A stretch of DNA of 64,000 bases, from the NCBI GenBank assembly GCA_026008535.1, contig BRKX01000009.1, positions 52,945,001 through 53,009,000 of the forward strand. Reading direction: 5' to 3'. The notes under the pieces are model-generated. The model did not search any database. It saw nothing but the letters and a program-made list of their open reading frames with translations, and was not told the origin of the DNA. Position 1 is the first letter of the stretch; each line of letters begins with the position of its first letter. Both the position numbers and the translations under genes were made by a program. Below, piece by piece: positions 59,608 to 64,000 of the stretch. This DNA comes from Perilla frutescens. Its lineage: Eukaryota > Streptophyta > Magnoliopsida > Lamiales > Lamiaceae.

Positions 59608-60663
59608 GTAAATTACTTCAAAAAAATGTACATTACTTCCAAAACAATTTTAAAACGTAATTACATAAATATGAATGGACCACACAATAAAAAAATTGCC
59701 CTAACTAATATTAAATTTCCATTATGGTTGATTTTACACATGGTAAAAAAAATGCTACAAATTTCTATCCATTGTCCTCTAAATCATTAATGCAATCATT
59801 TCTATTCATTGTTCTCTAAATGCTACAATATATATTTAATGGAACCCGGAAATTAGTCTTGCTAATTTAGGAAGATATTGCATACAATATTTATTAAACT
59901 TTAGATTAAAATTAATTTGCATATTATATAACTCATTATTTGGATACTATATTTATAGTTAATATAAACGGAAATACCATTTAGGCGTGAAAATTATCAT
60001 TTTCTATTTGCGGATGCGGAGTCGTTATTATATATTATATAGATTAAGAGTCTTTGACAACAAGTAAATATCTTTCAAAAAGATATATATCAATTTTCAA
60101 CAGTCTATGAGATAGTGTCACGTCAGTCTTAAATCTCTTTCCCTACAACTATAAATAGGGGGCCTACATATCAATTGAAAATCACATCAGAAGTCATTTG
60201 AAGAGTTCAAGAATTTGAAAAGAAATTCCATAAGTGAAAATCTCTGAAATATTCAAGGTGTTCTTCACCAAATTCATCCCGAAGACGGTGTTTGATCCAT
60301 AAACAAGGCAGTCAAAGGCATTCTTCACCAAATTCATTCCGAAATTGGCGTTTGATCCGGAAACAAGGTGTCGGCCCTCCGAATTAACGTTATCAAGTCC
60401 AAATATCAAGTCAAAGAAGATTGATGATACAAATCTTCCCCGAAAACTTCAAAGGTCAAGTTCAAACAACAAGTCCGACAAAATCAAAGAGACAAATTTA
60501 CTCTGAAGATTTCAAAGACTATTTGAAGATTAAGTTTTAAAGAGAAGAATCAGAGAAAAAATAAAGATTGGCTGGATCCGTATAAATATATTTTGATCCG
60601 AAAATCAACTGAATTATACAAGTTTTGTGTTTTACCAAATTAAATACAAAAATTTGTATTAAA
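59030..60663 (+). repeat. 5' LTR of the non-coding element (with Helitron inside)
   Basis: About 755 bp when the Helitron is removed, matching the other LTR (756 bp) at high identity by eye. It carries a TATA box, TATAAATA, at 60150-60157, inside 'actataaatagggggcc'. Confidence 0.9.
59165..60043 (-). mobile_element. Small non-autonomous Helitron (879 bp)
   Basis: On the minus strand it starts TCTATATAATATATAAT (60043) and ends CTAG (59165). A CCGTGC/GCACGG hairpin lies at 59178-59192. It sits between host A (59164) and T (60044). The other LTR shows the same site without the insertion ('gataaata/tcaagag' near 61727-61740). The interior is AT-rich with a (TA)n tract (59575-59604) and no genes. 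Ends match the large Helitron at 9952-14380. Confidence 0.92.
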
Positions 60664-60664
60664 A

Positions 60665-60686
60665 TTTTTGGCACGCCCAGTGGGAC
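60665..60686 (+). other. Primer-binding site
   Basis: TTTTTGGCACGCCCAGTGGG immediately inside the 5' LTR, wording frequent in plant LTR elements primed by a tRNA. Which tRNA would need a comparison. Confidence 0.75.
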
Positions 60687-60795
60687 CATCTCTACCTCTT
60701 ATCTCTTCTCTTTACCAAATTTCTCAAGCATCACAGCTTTGAAGAAGAGCCAAAAATAAATGATGGGGGCAAACCTTTTAAAGAATCTCTAAGTG

Positions 60796-60831
60796 AAGAA
60801 GAAGAAGAAGAAGAAGAAGAAGAAGAAGAAA
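60796..60831. repeat. (GAA)n microsatellite
   Basis: A run of about 12 GAA units in the internal region of the non-coding LTR element. Confidence 0.93.
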
Positions 60832-60907
60832 TGGCTATAAATCTCGCCACATGTTTATTCAAGTCTTTCAATACATGTCGCAATCTATGAAAAGAAAAGA
60901 TGCAATG

Positions 60908-61535
60908 CTCCTTGATGAGAGTCTAAACTATCTTCTAAAGCTCCTTGATAAGAGCCAAAACTATCTAAACTCTTCAAGAAATACCAAAACTCCTTGACAC
61001 AAGTATAGAATGTCTAAAAAGTCAAATTCAAATCTAAGACTCCTTGACACGAGTATAAAATGTCTACAAAGTCAAAATCAAATCCAAGACTCATTGACAC
61101 GAGTATAAAAGGTCTACAAATTCAAATTTAAGACTCCTTGACAAGAGTATAAAATGTCCACAAATCTAAATTTAAATCCAAGTACTCACGGACACGAGTA
61201 TAAACGGTCTACAAAGTCCAAATTCAAGTTGAAGGCTCCTCGTTATGAGCATAAACTATTCAAGTTCAAGAAAGCTCCCTGATACGAGCATAAACTATCT
61301 AAGTCAAAAATATTGAAGGCTTCATGATACGAGCATAAACTATCTAAATTCAAATCCAAATTGAAGGCTCCTTGATACGAGTGTAAACTATCTAATAAAT
61401 TGAAATTGAAGAACTCTTGAATATGAGTATAAACTATTCACAAGTTAAAATTCAAGAACTCATTGACACGAGTATAAACTATCTAATAAATTCAAGTTCA
61501 AGACTCCTTGATACGAGTTTAAACTATCTAATCAA
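60908..61535 (+). repeat. Internal tandem repeats, about 14 copies
   Basis: A unit of about 33-50 bp with the core CTCCTTGACACGAGTATAAA and a tail such as 'atgtctacaaagtcaa' or 'ctatctaataaattc'. Copies start near 60908, 60941, 60990, 61041, 61090, 61134, 61183, 61236, 61275, 61319, 61369, 61412, 61459 and 61502. They fall into two subtypes (TGTCTACAAA early, CTATCTAA late). Confidence 0.88.
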
Positions 61536-61596
61536 TTTTCGAGACTCATTCATTTCAAACGACAAGTCGTCAATGAACAAGTCTCGATGGGGCGTT

Positions 61597-62352
61597 TGTA
61601 GGTGGTGAAATTTTACAATATTACAAATAATATTTTATTGATTTTAATATATTTATTTAGTTTTGGAATCATATCAAATCCAAAATTAGATAAAATATTT
61701 AAATAATAAAGATATTGTTATATGATAAATATCAAGAGTCTTTGACAACAAGTTTATATCTTTCAAAAAGATATATATCAATTTCCAACAGCCAATGAGA
61801 TTTTGTCACGTCAGTCTTAGATCTCTCTCCCTACAACTATAAATAGGGGGCCTCCATATCAGTTGAAAATCACACCAGAAGTCATTTGAAAGAGTTCAAG
61901 AATTTGAAAAGAAATTCCATAAGTGAAAATCTTTGAAATATTCAAGGCGTTCTTCACCAAATTCATCCAGAAGACGATGTTTGATCCATAAACAAAGCAG
62001 TCAAAGGCGTTATTCATCAAATTCATTCCGAAATTGGCGTTTGATTCGGAAACAAGGCGTCGGCCCTCCGAATTAACGTTATCAAGTCCAAATACCAAGT
62101 CAAAGAAGAGCGAGGATACAAATCTTCCTCGAAAACTTCAAAGGTAAAGTTCAAACAACAAGTCCGAGAAAATCAAAGAGACAAATTTACTCTGAAGATT
62201 TCAAAGACCGTTTGAAGATCGAGTTTTAAAGAGAAGAATCAGAGAAAAAATAGAGATTGGCCGGATCCGTATAAATATATTTTGATCCGAAAATCAACTG
62301 AATTGTACTCGTTTTGTGTTTTACCAAATTAAATACAAAAATTTGTGTTACA
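61597..62352 (+). repeat. 3' LTR of the non-coding element (756 bp)
   Basis: TGTAGGTGG to GTGTTACA. TATA box TATAAATA at 61838-61845. It lacks the Helitron and so serves as an empty-site reference. Confidence 0.92.
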
Positions 62353-62357
62353 CTCGT

Positions 62358-64000
62358 ATTCAACTTGAATATTAAAAATTTGTTGGAACTTGTTTTGTTA
62401 AATATTATAAAATAAACTCGAGCATAATTATATAGTTTGACATGATTAACAAAGTTTATTAAACTCAATACAGATATACTGAATAACATGAATTTACTTT
62501 GACCATACAAATTAAATTAGAGAACATAAAAGGATATTTATAATTAAATATTAATATTTAAAAATAATAACTTCATCAATGCAGATTTTAATTTGCTTAA
62601 AAATAAAGTTATGGTTGAAAATAATTGAGATAATTTTTTTTGACTGGTCCCACTTCTGATTTGGGGTATTTTGGGAAAACAAAAAAAGTTTAGTTAAAAA
62701 AGAACATTTCATCTTTCTTGATTAGAAAAGAATATTACAAGTTGATGTTGGTTAGAAAGACATATTGTTACTAAAATGAAATGTGGTGTTTTATATAGCA
62801 ATTATTTACACCAGTATGTTAGAGATGTTAGAATTATCAACTAAAAGTTGCTAAGATTTTTTTTTTTAAATATTAAAATACACGTGACAGTTTTGGAAAA
62901 AAAGGACCTTGTGACCAATTCAAATAAAGGAGAGTTGCAGCAGATTTTGGAAAAAAAAGGACCTTGTGTTGCCACAATTTGAACAACCCTTAGAAAAACA
63001 TGTTATTTTTAGCAAATTTTTTAATACTAATTTTGTAATGTTTTAATCGTAGAGTTTGGATGTGTAAGATATTGATCGACTATTGGTAATGTTTTGTTAT
63101 CTTTGATGGAATTCGAATTTAGTTCAAAATATATATACTTTCACACACACAAAGATAACAAATTATATTTTTACACTTGAAGGTAAACTGAAACTGTAAA
63201 AAAAAAATATAGGAAAAACAAATCTATAATTTTAAGCACGACAGAGGCCATGAAAAAAAGAGATTTAGTCCTTATATTAGCATAGGCTATATACATTTAA
63301 TTTTTTTCTAAAATTAAAACTATGTTTGTTTTTATTTTACTACGTGGAGAGTGTATTTAAATTTAGTTTACAAATAAATTGGTGTGTATTGTTCTAGTGC
63401 TTTCCATGGATTCAGAATTTGTAATAATCTCGAATAATCAATAGAATTAACTATTGAATTAATTTTTTATTTATAGTTAGAGAAAAGACATGATTGGTTT
63501 AAAAGAATAAACAATCATTTATTCTTAAGTGATGAGTAATAGTGCAGTGTCTTGGAGCTATATGCCTTAAAGTTCAAATCTCAAACGTTCGAGCTTACTG
63601 ACTACACACTATCGAATAGTAACCCCTTGTCATAATAAAAGAAAAAAGAAAGAATAGATAATCCAAAATTTGAATTGAACTTTTTTTAATGAAAAAAAAG
63701 GGGGAATGATGGTCTCAAACTTGAAACATATTTCTATAATACAATGAATTTCATCGTTCAGGCGTTCCTATTTTATGACTTCATGCTAACATCTCAGTGA
63801 TGGTAAGGGTTAATAGAATATTATTAGAGGGGCTTGGTTCATTAATCTAGGAAAACTCACGGTTTTGTTACATTTATTAAGATAAAAAATAATCTTTAAC
63901 TTATGATAGAACTGGCTATTTTTGGATGTTATAATTTAACAATGAAATTGATGGAACAGCATATTCCGAGATGAAACATCATCATTAAGTTCAATACATA
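62358..64000. other. Intergenic stretch to window end
   Basis: No gene supported. It contains a direct duplication of 'ttttggaaaaaaaaggacc' (62891 and 62945, 54 bp apart) and a weak B-box-like segment ('agttcaaatctc', about 63575) that may be a SINE remnant. Otherwise AT-rich. Confidence 0.5.

Larger units (their letters stand above)
59030..62352 (+). mobile_element. Non-coding LTR retrotransposon (LARD/TRIM-like)
   Basis: Two LTRs starting TGTAGGTGG (59030-60663 including a nested Helitron, and 61597-62352) flank an internal region of 933 bp. Directly after LTR 1 comes a plant-type primer-binding site (TTTTTGGCACGCCCAGTGGG). Before LTR 2 lies a purine-rich GATGGGG. The outside 5 bases are CTCAT and CTCGT, a duplication with one change. 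The interior has no gag or pol, only a (GAA)n tract and about 14 tandem repeats. It must have moved with proteins from another element. Confidence 0.9.

Noticed and set aside
60908..61535. CRISPR-like or regulatory array
   Set aside because: Unit length and spacing vary and there are no constant repeats with unique spacers; it is inside a plant LTR element.

Overview
Nuclear DNA of a flowering plant, almost certainly a eudicot: very AT-rich, with plant-specific gene families (VQ-motif, land-plant mTERF, plant SC35-type SR protein), GT-AG introns and a dense, nested load of plant transposons. I cannot name the species. An asterid such as a Lamiales member would fit, but that is only an impression. 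No bacterial, CRISPR or organellar content is seen.

Four genes look intact. They are a VQ-motif transcriptional cofactor (3355-4533, minus), a plant-specific acidic protein of unknown function (28731-29741, minus), an intronless mitochondrial mTERF-family protein (53439-54593, plus) and an eight-exon SC35-type splicing factor (56627-58455, minus). The last two converge on a roughly 2-kb intergenic/3'UTR region. I see no operon-like or pathway link among the four.

Most of the rest is mobile DNA, and many boundaries can be set from target-site duplications (TSDs). 9952-14380 is a 4.4-kb Helitron carrying a broken alpha-galactosidase gene and pieces of at least one other gene. 14516-20385 is a Mutator-like element (MULE1; 9-bp TSD) with a FAR1-type transposase remnant, a captured beta-glucosidase exon, a nested Stowaway MITE and arrays of a short repeated word. 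21448-22883 is a solo LTR. 26-28.2 kb holds a MULE-type MITE and two opposed copies of one MITE. 31792-32849 is a hAT element with a perfect 8-bp TSD.

33712-41951 is a three-level nest: a CACTA-type element split by a Copia retrotransposon, whose gag-pol is split by a 2-kb solo LTR. 42731-43474 is a Harbinger-like MITE. 44969-52330 is an older inverted-repeat element split by a second FAR1-type MULE (MULE2, 45716-51603), which also has short-word arrays. A hAT-like element (52704-53186) ends about 50 bp before the likely mTERF TATA box. 59030-62352 is a non-coding LTR retrotransposon whose first LTR contains an 879-bp Helitron; the second LTR shows the empty site. The remaining intergenic stretches hold AT-rich sequence, microsatellites and tRNA-like (SINE-type) fragments.
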